From NCBI GenBank assembly GCA_041658245.1, contig JBBAAM010000017.1:1-64000 (forward strand): 64,000 bases of DNA, in the 5' to 3' direction. Positions 25,631 through 33,470 of this stretch are shown piece after piece (positions within the stretch are counted from its first letter, which is position 1; each line of letters begins with the position of its first letter). Origin of the DNA: Fen-1258 sp041658245 (lineage in GTDB: Bacteria > Bacteroidota > Ignavibacteria > Ignavibacteriales > Melioribacteraceae). The notes beneath the pieces were generated by a model. The model worked only from the letters and a program-made list of their open reading frames with translations, was not told the origin of the DNA and searched no databases. Made by a program: the position numbers and the translations under genes.

Positions 25631-27844
25631 TTATTTTCTAATAACTGCCACTTTAGAAGTCATTACATTATTGGCTTCTTCATCATAAGCAACAATTATA
25701 TAAATACCGGTAGGGACAGTATTTCCATTTAAATCTTTCCCATCCCAAAATGCGATCTTGCCGCCGGGTGTTTTGATTTCTCTAATTAAATTACCACTGA
25801 TATTAAAAATTTTAATGCTGCTGTTTCTGATCAATCCGTCAATGGTCAAAGATGTAACATTATTATCGCCTGGAGTAAACGGATTTGGATAAACCAGCAA
25901 CTGATTAAAACTTTGCAACGGTTGTATTGATGATGTTTGTAATGCTGCTAAACCATTGTCGGTTCCGATATATACAATCCCGTTCTTTGCATCAAATGCA
26001 ATACTCTTAATGTCGTCATTAGGTAAAGGACTGTTTTTAGTATTGTACGGACTGTTATTTATTACTTGAATACCATCTGAGGATAAAACAAAAACTCCTT
26101 GTTTAGTCCCGATCCATTTGTTATCAAGAGGATCAATTGCAATACAAGTAACGGTTTGATTTCTAAGAGCCAATCCTAAATTGCTCGTAACTTTTGGCTT
26201 TGAAGGATCAGTAATAACATTCACTCCAACATTTGTCCCGATCCATAAATATCCTTTTCGATCTACTGCTAGTGATGACACGAGATTACTGAGCAATCCG
26301 TCTATATATCCTTGTGTATCATCGCTAAGATTTGTAAAAGTTTTGTTCTCATTAAAATAGTAAAGTCCCATATTGCCTTTGATTATCACAAACCATTTAG
26401 TATCATTTTGATCAATAATCATTTTATCAGTAGCATCAGAACCTATGAATGGATTGGAGAAGGAGTAACTATACCATTGTTTTTGTTTTGTATAAACACT
26501 TAATGGTTTTCTTGTAGCTGCTTCATTAACAAGAACCCACATATTTCCTTTTGAATCGGTTTTTACATCGGATACAGGAACGAAATTCGTGTCTTTTACA
26601 AAACCCGAAATGGAGCTATTATTTTTTGAATAAAATTCAAAATTGTTATTCTTAAAAACAGCAACTCCGGTTCCCCAATTTGAAAGATATACAGCACTAT
26701 CGGGAGCGGCATAAACATTGTAATAAGCGTTTGTTGGAATTTGAGGATAATTAGATTTGTTATAAACTTTCCATTCCGAACCATCAAACTTAAAAAATCC
26801 GGAACCTCCATTATCTTTTCCTGAAGCAACCCATAAATTTCCTTTTGGATCTACCGAGAGATTAACGAATGAATTTGTTTGCGGTCCGTTCGGATAACGA
26901 ATTTTTGATTTATTGTCCTTGAATTGAATCAATCCGCTGTTTGTTGATATAAAAATTCCTTGGTTTGCGGAACCGGTTATTGAGTTAAATGATATGTTAT
27001 TATTCTGGTAAATAATTGAATACTGACCATTAGAGAATTGCATCAATTGATTATTTGAGATGAGATAAAGAACATTTCCGATAACTATCATATCATTAAT
27101 TGCTGTTCCTTGAAGAGTGTATGGTTGCCAAGTTCTATTTACAAAACGATAAATTCCATTTGATGTTCCTAATAAAATCTGACCGTTGAATTCTAAAATT
27201 CTACTTACCGATTGCACAGGTAAACTTGTTCCAAATTGATATGTATCCCACGATTCCGGTGCAGATAAATTTTGTGCACCTACTTTTTGAACTGAAACAC
27301 CATTCTCCGTACAAGCATAAATGAGATTCAATTTATAAGAGCTAAGTATTTTTGATTCCGCGGGAAAGTTACCGAGTTTTAAGAATGAATCATAAATCGA
27401 ATGTGTTTTCGTATTTATCAACAAAAGTCCGAAATCTATCGAAACAAAAACTGTGTCGCCCTTAATAAATAAATCATTGATCTGTTTTTGGTTCTTACCG
27501 GAATTAAATATGTCAATTATTCTTTTTATTGAATTATCACTTGGATCAAAGACATTTATATATCCCTCTTGCGATCCAAACCAAATTTTATTTTGATTAT
27601 CAACAGCAACCGAAGTAAGAGCCTGACTATTGAAGCCATCAGCTTTAGTCATAATGGAATAAGTAGTATCTAAAGTATTGAATTTAAAGACGCCTCCACT
27701 TGTAGCCGCCCATATGTTAGCAGATGAAAATGCGGCAGCCGATACATTTTTCATGTCGGAATAAATTTTCCACGTACCGATTGTCTGTGCACTTATTGAA
27801 TAGGTAAATGAAATAATAATCAAGCAAATTTTGATAGCTCGCAT
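25631..27844 (-). CDS. PorZ-like double beta-propeller protein with type IX sorting domain
   Basis: A 737-residue secreted protein. It has a signal peptide (about 1-19), then many two-component-regulator-propeller repeats such as NKIWFGSQEGYINVFDPSD, GNLWVASGKDNGG and GYLWIGTNVGVNVITDPSKP, and a C-terminal domain of about 85 residues with LLVYPNPFTPGDN, IKIFNISGNLIREI and GIYIIVAY. That C-terminal domain is the type A signal of the type IX secretion system. Overall length and architecture match PorZ, the surface component of that system in Porphyromonas. Other propeller proteins share these repeats, so PorZ is a probable rather than certain call. Confidence 0.8.
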   Translation of the reverse strand: MRAIKICLIIISFTYSISAQTIGTWKIYSDMKNVSAAAFSSANIWAATSGGVFKFNTLDTTYSIMTKADGFNSQALTSVAVDNQNKIWFGSQEGYINVFDPSDNSIKRIIDIFNSGKNQKQINDLFIKGDTVFVSIDFGLLLINTKTHSIYDSFLKLGNFPAESKILSSYKLNLIYACTENGVSVQKVGAQNLSAPESWDTYQFGTSLPVQSVSRILEFNGQILLGTSNGIYRFVNRTWQPYTLQGTAINDMIVIGNVLYLISNNQLMQFSNGQYSIIYQNNNISFNSITGSANQGIFISTNSGLIQFKDNKSKIRYPNGPQTNSFVNLSVDPKGNLWVASGKDNGGSGFFKFDGSEWKVYNKSNYPQIPTNAYYNVYAAPDSAVYLSNWGTGVAVFKNNNFEFYSKNNSSISGFVKDTNFVPVSDVKTDSKGNMWVLVNEAATRKPLSVYTKQKQWYSYSFSNPFIGSDATDKMIIDQNDTKWFVIIKGNMGLYYFNENKTFTNLSDDTQGYIDGLLSNLVSSLAVDRKGYLWIGTNVGVNVITDPSKPKVTSNLGLALRNQTVTCIAIDPLDNKWIGTKQGVFVLSSDGIQVINNSPYNTKNSPLPNDDIKSIAFDAKNGIVYIGTDNGLAALQTSSIQPLQSFNQLLVYPNPFTPGDNNVTSLTIDGLIRNSSIKIFNISGNLIREIKTPGGKIAFWDGKDLNGNTVPTGIYIIVAYDEEANNVMTSKVAVIRK

Positions 27845-27960
27845 TAATCCCTCTTATGATTTAGGTTAATAATATTAAAGACGCAAAACAAATTTAGTAT
27901 TTTCAGAGTGAACAAAAAGTAGAAAATTAAATCATGCAGGCTCTTGTTTGGTGTGTCATT

Positions 27961-28791
27961 TTATGCACTATTTTTACGAAGCATTTTTCTCATAGCTTCA
28001 AGTTGATTGGTTCCGATAAAAAACTTTCCGAGATTATCATCATCTGCTTTCTTACCCCCATGAAAATCTGATCCGCCGGATTCAAGAATACAATATTGAT
28101 TTACTATTCCGCGGTAAAATTGTACCTGGTTTTCGCTGTGACTTGGATGTATACATTCTATACCATCCACCCCGGCTTTAATTAAACTTAACAAAAGATT
28201 TTCTTTCATGTAACCCGGATGTGCAATGAATGAAAGTCCGCCGGCATCGTTAATAAGTTTTAAGGCGCTTTGCGGTGATACGTGAATTTTTCGCTCGTAT
28301 GCAGGCCCGTAATCTCCAATATATTTTTCAAATGCTTGTTGGTAATTCTGAATTATTCCAAGATCAACCAAAGTGTATGCGATGTGAGGCCTTCCTACAG
28401 CAGAATTTTTTGCTCGGTCTAAAACATCATCAAGTTTAATAGATAAACCCAGATTCCTTAATTTCTGAACGATTCTTTTCGCACGGTGGATCCGTTCATC
28501 TCGGAAAAAACTGAGATACTTCTGTAATTCTTCATGATCAATATCAATAAAGTATGCAAGAAGATGGATTTCTTTATCATCCAGGTCTGTACTAATTTCT
28601 AATCCTGTTACAACATCAATTCCTAATTCCTTAGCATAAGCTGTAGCTTCTTTAATCCCGTTAACACTATCGTGGTCGGTTATACTGATAATATCCAAAC
28701 CACGTTCATATGCCTTTTGAACAAGTTCAATTGGTGAAAGAGCACCATCGGAAAGATTAGTATGAGTATGAAGATCAATCTTAGCGGGCAT
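27961..28791 (-). CDS. PHP-domain phosphoesterase
   Basis: A PHP (polymerase and histidinol phosphatase) metal-dependent phosphoesterase of 276 residues. Motifs are IDLHTHTNLSDGALSP at the N-terminus, ITDHDSVNGIKEA about 30 residues later, FIAHPGY near 190 and GGSDFHGGKK near 250, which together supply the metal ligands. Relatives (RnaAM/YciV, TrpH) hydrolyse 3',5'-nucleoside bisphosphate or RNA 5' ends. I use the ATG at 28791, one base after the Crp-like stop; an ATG at 28827 would overlap that gene. The two genes are likely co-transcribed. Confidence 0.88.
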   Translation of the reverse strand: MPAKIDLHTHTNLSDGALSPIELVQKAYERGLDIISITDHDSVNGIKEATAYAKELGIDVVTGLEISTDLDDKEIHLLAYFIDIDHEELQKYLSFFRDERIHRAKRIVQKLRNLGLSIKLDDVLDRAKNSAVGRPHIAYTLVDLGIIQNYQQAFEKYIGDYGPAYERKIHVSPQSALKLINDAGGLSFIAHPGYMKENLLLSLIKAGVDGIECIHPSHSENQVQFYRGIVNQYCILESGGSDFHGGKKADDDNLGKFFIGTNQLEAMRKMLRKNSA

Positions 28792-28792
28792 A

Positions 28793-29473
28793 TTAGATAA
28801 ACTTTTCCTTAAATTTTTCGTAATCAAGAATGGATAGTTTTGATCCGTCTAATTCTATCAATCCTTTTTTAGCAAACGAATGTAATGTTCTTGATATTGT
28901 CTCCCGCGATGTACCTGCCATATTTGCTAAATCCTGTTGAAGGGGAAGTTTTTCAATCTCAACTTTTCCGTGTTTTATTTTACCGATATCGTCGGCTAAT
29001 TGTAAGATTACAGTTGCTACTTTTCCTTCGGCATCTTTTAAGGAGAGTGCTTTAATTTTAGCGTCTGCTATTCGAAGTCTTTTTGTTAGTTCTTGCAACA
29101 AAGAAATAGATATCTCTGGAAATTCACGGATTAGATTTAAAAAATCATTACGCTGGATCAAAAACAATTCAGATTCTTCTATAGCAGTAACAGTTGCAGA
29201 ACGTGTTAATCCATCAAGTATAGCCATCTCACCAAAGAAGTCGCTGTCGGAAAGAATTGTTAGAATTACTTCTCTACCATCATTGCTGGAGCGTGCAACT
29301 TTTACTTTTCCTTTTACAATTACGAAAAGTGCGGTACCTGCTTCTTCTTCCATAAGAACTACTTCATTCTTTTTATACATCTTTTTAGTTCCAATCTTCT
29401 CGATCATTGTCAGAGTTTCTGACGGGAGATCAGAAAAAATTGGTACGTATGATAAAAATTCTGATGAAGACAT
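28793..29473 (-). CDS. Crp/Fnr-family transcriptional regulator
   Basis: A 226-residue regulator with an N-terminal cyclic-nucleotide-binding domain. Its phosphate-binding cassette reads FFGEMAILDGLTRSATV at about 77-93, with the E and R/S residues used to bind cAMP or cGMP. A C-terminal winged helix has LANMAGTSRETISRTLHSFAKKGLIEL. There is no N-terminal cysteine cluster, so it is not a classical oxygen-sensing FNR. A GAGGTG ribosome-binding site precedes the ATG. Divergent gapA begins 196 bases away and could be a target. Confidence 0.92.
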   Translation of the reverse strand: MSSSEFLSYVPIFSDLPSETLTMIEKIGTKKMYKKNEVVLMEEEAGTALFVIVKGKVKVARSSNDGREVILTILSDSDFFGEMAILDGLTRSATVTAIEESELFLIQRNDFLNLIREFPEISISLLQELTKRLRIADAKIKALSLKDAEGKVATVILQLADDIGKIKHGKVEIEKLPLQQDLANMAGTSRETISRTLHSFAKKGLIELDGSKLSILDYEKFKEKFI

Positions 29474-29598
29474 TTAACACCTCGGTAGCTGTTTAGCTTT
29501 GTCTTTTATATAAATTTTTGCACTTACACTCACAAGATAATTTTTTCAGATCAAATCAACAATCATTAATGAAAAGATAATTACTAAAACCGGTCAAA

Positions 29599-29629
29599 TT
29601 GAATCTTCTTTTTTGAATGTATATATTTG
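29599..29629 (+). promoter_or_regulatory. Possible Bacteroidota-type promoter for gapA
   Basis: TATATTTG at 29622-29629 fits the TAnnTTTG -7 box of Bacteroidota primary sigma factors, with TTG at 29599-29601 about 20 bases upstream. The site lies 40 bases before the gapA ATG. The evidence is weak because the region is AT-rich. Confidence 0.25.
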
Positions 29630-29669
29630 AGCCCGATATTCATTAAAATATGTTGGAAGGAGAAAGAAA

Positions 29670-30728
29670 ATGGCTGTTAAAGTAGGTATTAACGGATTCG
29701 GTAGGATTGGAAGACAAGTCATAAACGTTTTGGCTGATAAAGATCATTTGGGAAAGGAAGTTGATGTTGTAGCTGTTGTTGATGTAAGCACGGATGCAAA
29801 ATATTTTGCTTACCAATTAAAATATGATTCCGTTCATGGAAAATTTAGAGGTACAGTTGGAAGTGAAAAAAGTTCACCATCGGTAGAAACAGATGATGTA
29901 TTAGTGGTTAACGGCAATAAGATCAAATGTGTTATGGCACAAAAAGATCCTTCTCAATTACCGTGGAAGGAACTTGGCGTAGAATTGGTGATTGAATCAA
30001 CCGGATTATTTACAGATTCAGAAAAAGCAAAAGGGCATATTACTGCGGGCGCAAAAAAAGTTCTAATATCAGCTCCCGGAAAAGGTGATGTAAAAACTTT
30101 AGTCATGGGTGTTAATGATAGCGAATACGATCCAGCAAAACATACTATTGTTTCTAATGCATCATGTACAACAAACTGTTTAGCTCCGGTTGTTTATGTT
30201 TTATTAAAAGAAGGAATCGGAATCGAAAGCGGTTTGATGACAACAATTCACTCATACACAGCAACGCAAAAAACAGTTGACGGACCATCTAAAAAAGATT
30301 GGAGAGGCGGTCGTGCAGCTGCGATCAATATTATTCCATCTTCTACCGGTGCGGCAAAAGCTGTTGGTGAAGTTTTACCTCAGACTAAAGGCAAATTAAC
30401 CGGAATGTCTTTCCGTGTTCCCACAGCAAATGTTTCTGTTGTTGATCTCACTTTCCGTAGTGAGAAAGAAACATCAATCGAAGAAATTAATTCATTATTG
30501 AAAAAAGCTTCCGAAAGTTATCTAAATGGTATTTTAGGATTTTGCAATGAAGAAGTTGTTTCGTCAGATTTTATTCATGATGAAAGATCCTCAATCTACG
30601 ATTCGCTTGCAACTATGCAGAACAATCTGAAAGGTGAAAAAAGATTTTTCAAAATTGTTACATGGTATGATAACGAATGGGGTTATTCATGCCGTGTTGT
30701 TGATCTTTTGTTAAAGATGATTAAGTAA
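29670..30728 (+). CDS. gapA: Glyceraldehyde-3-phosphate dehydrogenase
   Basis: A glycolytic/gluconeogenic enzyme of 352 residues. The NAD fold starts VGINGFGRIGRQ at 5-16, the catalytic cysteine is C166 in SNASCTTNCLAP, and HSYTATQKTVDGPSKKDWRGGRAA and WYDNEWGYSCRVVDL complete the family pattern. A GGAAGGAGAAAG ribosome-binding site is present. It is followed by pgk after a 104-bp hairpin element, so expression of the two may be uncoupled or attenuated. Its substrate is also the three-carbon product of the deoC aldolase at 17.8 kb. Confidence 0.96.
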   Translation: MAVKVGINGFGRIGRQVINVLADKDHLGKEVDVVAVVDVSTDAKYFAYQLKYDSVHGKFRGTVGSEKSSPSVETDDVLVVNGNKIKCVMAQKDPSQLPWKELGVELVIESTGLFTDSEKAKGHITAGAKKVLISAPGKGDVKTLVMGVNDSEYDPAKHTIVSNASCTTNCLAPVVYVLLKEGIGIESGLMTTIHSYTATQKTVDGPSKKDWRGGRAAAINIIPSSTGAAKAVGEVLPQTKGKLTGMSFRVPTANVSVVDLTFRSEKETSIEEINSLLKKASESYLNGILGFCNEEVVSSDFIHDERSSIYDSLATMQNNLKGEKRFFKIVTWYDNEWGYSCRVVDLLLKMIK

Positions 30729-30749
30729 TTAGACAAAATATTCTTAGCC

Positions 30750-30853
30750 AAGGAGGCTGTCTCAAAAGTAATTTTTACCGATGAAAAGTTGCGATTTTAA
30801 AACGAAATTAAATCCAACTCATTCAATTTTGGCACTTTTGATACAGCCTCCTT
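30750..30853. repeat. 104-bp MITE-like element or long-stem terminator between gapA and pgk
   Basis: The left end AAGGAGGCTGTCTCAAAAGT (30750-30769) and right end (30834-30853) are inverted copies matching at 19 of 20 positions. The GGCTGTCTCAAAA core resembles terminal inverted repeats of some IS families. The interior has no ORF. The right end runs into eight Ts, so the RNA could also fold as a terminator or attenuator. Confidence 0.6.
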
Positions 30854-30888
30854 TTTTTTAGTTTTTGATTTTGAACCGGAGGAATGAA

Positions 30889-32088
30889 ATGAAAAAATTA
30901 AGTATTGACAAAGTTAATTTGAAAGGTAAACGCGTACTGGTACGTGTTGATTTTAACGTTCCGCTTGATGAAAGATTTCAGATTACAGATGATATTAGAA
31001 TTACATCCGCACTTCCGACAATTAAAAAAATAATTTCTGATGGCGGACGATGTATTTTGATGAGTCATCTTGGAAGACCAAAAGGCGGACCAAATCCGAA
31101 ATACAGTTTGAAACCTGTTGCTGTACGTCTCGGTCAATTGCTGGATAAGGATGTAAAGTTTGCGCCCGATTGTATTGGAGATCAAGTGAAAGCAATCGTA
31201 AATTCGATGACGAATGGTGATGTTCTTCTTTTAGAAAATTTGCGTTTCCATCCGGAAGAAGAAAAGAATGATCCGGCATTTGCTAAACAACTTGCTGAAC
31301 TTGGTGATGTTTATATTAATGATGCTTTCGGAAGTGCACACAGAGCACATGCATCAACTGAAGGAGTAACAAAGTTTATCAAAATATGTGCTTCGGGATA
31401 TTTGATGCAGAAAGAACTCGATTATTTAGGTGAAGCAATTTCTAATCCGGTACGTCCATTTACAGCAATTCTCGGCGGTTCAAAAATATCCGGTAAGATT
31501 GATGTGATCGAAAGTCTTTTACCTAAAGTTGATAATCTTCTAATCGGCGGGGGAATGGCATACACTTTTTACAAAGCGATGGGATATGAGATCGGAACGT
31601 CTTTACTAGAAGCAGAAAAAATAGAACTCGCAAAAGAAATGTTAGTAAAATTCAAAACATCAAAAGCAAAGGTTATTTTACCAAAGGATAATGTTGTAGC
31701 TGCTGAATTTAAGAATGAATCACCATCATCTATTGTTGATGCAGATAAAATTCCGTCTGATAAGATGGGATTGGATATAGGACCAAAAACTATCGCTGAA
31801 TTCAAAGAAGTAATTCTTAAAAGTAAAACTGTGATCTGGAATGGACCAATGGGAGTATTTGAGTTTGATAATTTTGCAAAAGGAACAGATACAATTGCTG
31901 CAGCTTTAGCAGAAGCAACTACAAAAGAAACTGTAACAATTATTGGCGGAGGTGATTCTGCCGCTGCTATAAAGAAAGCGGGATTGGATGATAAAGTTTC
32001 CCATGTTTCCACAGGTGGTGGTGCATCTTTAGAATTCCTAGAAGGAAAAGTTTTACCTGGAGTTGAAGCATTGAACGATGATAAATGA
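30889..32088 (+). CDS. pgk: Phosphoglycerate kinase
   Basis: A 399-residue glycolytic kinase. N-terminal KRVLVRVDFNVPLD, LMSHLGRPKGG, LLLENLRFHPEEEKNDPAFA and DAFGSAHRAHAST bind 3-phosphoglycerate. The C-terminal lobe has ILGGSKISGKI, IGGGMAYTFYKA, WNGPMGVFEF and GGGDSAAAIKK for the nucleotide. The start is the ATG at 30889 with GGAGG eight bases upstream; an upstream TTG frame extension is unlikely. Confidence 0.96.
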   Translation: MKKLSIDKVNLKGKRVLVRVDFNVPLDERFQITDDIRITSALPTIKKIISDGGRCILMSHLGRPKGGPNPKYSLKPVAVRLGQLLDKDVKFAPDCIGDQVKAIVNSMTNGDVLLLENLRFHPEEEKNDPAFAKQLAELGDVYINDAFGSAHRAHASTEGVTKFIKICASGYLMQKELDYLGEAISNPVRPFTAILGGSKISGKIDVIESLLPKVDNLLIGGGMAYTFYKAMGYEIGTSLLEAEKIELAKEMLVKFKTSKAKVILPKDNVVAAEFKNESPSSIVDADKIPSDKMGLDIGPKTIAEFKEVILKSKTVIWNGPMGVFEFDNFAKGTDTIAAALAEATTKETVTIIGGGDSAAAIKKAGLDDKVSHVSTGGGASLEFLEGKVLPGVEALNDDK

Positions 32089-32089
32089 T

Positions 32090-32166
32090 TTAGAGTAAGA
32101 TTAAGAGTAAGAGCAAGAGAATTATGATTTTTATTGCTCTTAATCTTTCTCTTTATCTTAATCTTT
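32090..32166. repeat. Inverted AAGAGCAAGATTAAGA-type repeat after pgk
   Basis: AAGATTAAGAGTAAGAGCAA (about 32097-32116) is followed by its approximate inverted copy TTGCTCTTAATCTTTCTC and a further TTATCTTAATCTTT. It can form a long AT-rich hairpin ending pgk transcription. It is related to the tracts at 15942 and 48472. Confidence 0.5.
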
Positions 32167-32233
32167 AAAAACAACATCATTTCATTTCAAAAATAAAACG
32201 ATTAACTTCACAATACATAGAATGGAAATATAA

Positions 32234-33169
32234 ATGGGATTAGATTCAAGAGATTATTACAGACCATCGGGATTGGGCGGATTTAGTTTCTTTCCGCCGG
32301 TGCTTAAGAAATTATTATTTGCAAACGGGATTGTTTTTTTTATTCAACTCATTTCGCAAATGATAGTGTATGGCTATACTTCAGATGGTTACACGTTAAG
32401 CTATGAATACTTTCTAACAAAATATTTTGCACTTAATCCTATTCTTACTATTGGCGATCACAACAATTTTTATATTTGGCAATTGCTGACTTATCAATTC
32501 ATGCATGCAAATTTTACACATATTTTATTTAATATGTTCATGTTATGGATGTTCGGGATGGAAATAGAAAACATAATGGGTTCTAAAAAATTCTTAATCT
32601 TTTATCTTGCTTGCGGATTCGGTGCTGGATTAATTCAACTATTCTTATCACAGTTATTCGAAGGCGGAATGGGTCCAACTATTGGTGCTTCCGGTGCAGT
32701 TTTCGGTGTAATGATTGCTTTCGCAATGTACTTTCCAGACCGTTATGTATTCCTCTATTTTTTAATTCCGGTAAAAGCAAAATATTTAATTGCATTTCTT
32801 GTAGTGATAGAATTTATGTCAGTCGGGAATCAAAGTTTTGTTGCCCATCTTGCTCATATTGGCGGTGCAATAACAGCTTTCTTTTTTATACTTTACGATA
32901 GAAGAAAGCGTATAAGTGCAGGCAATATATTTGGATCATTTAAAAAATCTAATAATAGTTTTTCAAGTTCATCTTTCCGCAATGCTTTTAAATCACGACC
33001 CAAAGATGTTGAAGATGCTAAATTTTATGACATCAATGAACATAAAAAAGAAGATGTTGTAACAGAAGCAGATATAGATGCTATTCTAGAAAAAATCAGT
33101 AAAAGCGGATATCAAAATTTATCAGACCGTGAAAAGAAAATTTTATTTGAAGCCAGTAAGAAGAAATAA
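32234..33169 (+). CDS. Rhomboid-family intramembrane serine protease
   Basis: A 311-residue polytopic membrane protein. HANFTHILFNMFMLWMFG is the conserved HxxxxHxxxN region in transmembrane helix 2, GASGAVFG near residue 155 carries the catalytic Ser, and HLAHIGGAITAFFF near 210 carries the catalytic His. About six membrane helices are followed by a cytoplasmic tail from about residue 220 with a helical end. Substrates are unknown. A lipoprotein gene starts within its 3' end. Confidence 0.9.
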   Translation: MGLDSRDYYRPSGLGGFSFFPPVLKKLLFANGIVFFIQLISQMIVYGYTSDGYTLSYEYFLTKYFALNPILTIGDHNNFYIWQLLTYQFMHANFTHILFNMFMLWMFGMEIENIMGSKKFLIFYLACGFGAGLIQLFLSQLFEGGMGPTIGASGAVFGVMIAFAMYFPDRYVFLYFLIPVKAKYLIAFLVVIEFMSVGNQSFVAHLAHIGGAITAFFFILYDRRKRISAGNIFGSFKKSNNSFSSSSFRNAFKSRPKDVEDAKFYDINEHKKEDVVTEADIDAILEKISKSGYQNLSDREKKILFEASKKK

Positions 33170-33470
33170 TATCATAGTAATATTTCTTTCGTTAATTGTA
33201 GTTTATTCAGGATGTAGTAAAGAAAAAATACCGGAAGAAACGTTAATCAAAGTTTATGTTGAAAACGTAATTGTCGAGGAAACTTACGCTACCAACAACG
33301 ATTCACTTCGCACTCATCGGCAAATAATATTCTCCAAATATAAAATCACCGAAAAAGATTTTCAGAATGAACTTAAAAGATATGCCGATGATAAAACTAA
33401 ATGGGAAAGTTTTTTTAAGAAAGCTAATGATTATCTGAATGATTTGAAAAAAAGTAACGCTATCAACTAA
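33129..33470 (+). CDS. DUF4296-like lipoprotein
   Basis: A 113-residue lipoprotein with the lipobox VYSGCS at about residues 25-30. The mature part (IPEETLIKVYVENVIVEE then ITEKDFQNELKRYADDKTKWESFFKKA) matches the pattern of Bacteroidota DUF4296 lipoproteins; the function is unknown. The start is either GTG at 33129, inside the rhomboid gene, or TTG at 33147. It overlaps the convergent recQ end by eight bases. Confidence 0.65.
   Translation: MKRKFYLKPVRRNNIIVIFLSLIVVYSGCSKEKIPEETLIKVYVENVIVEETYATNNDSLRTHRQIIFSKYKITEKDFQNELKRYADDKTKWESFFKKANDYLNDLKKSNAIN

Noticed and set aside
29474..29669. Possible FNR/CRP operator between the regulator gene and gapA
   Set aside because: No TTGA-N6-TCAA-like site with both halves intact was found in this interval.
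31569..32180. Minus-strand open frame of 203 codons
   Set aside because: It lies antisense to pgk, which is certain, and has the composition of a shadow frame.
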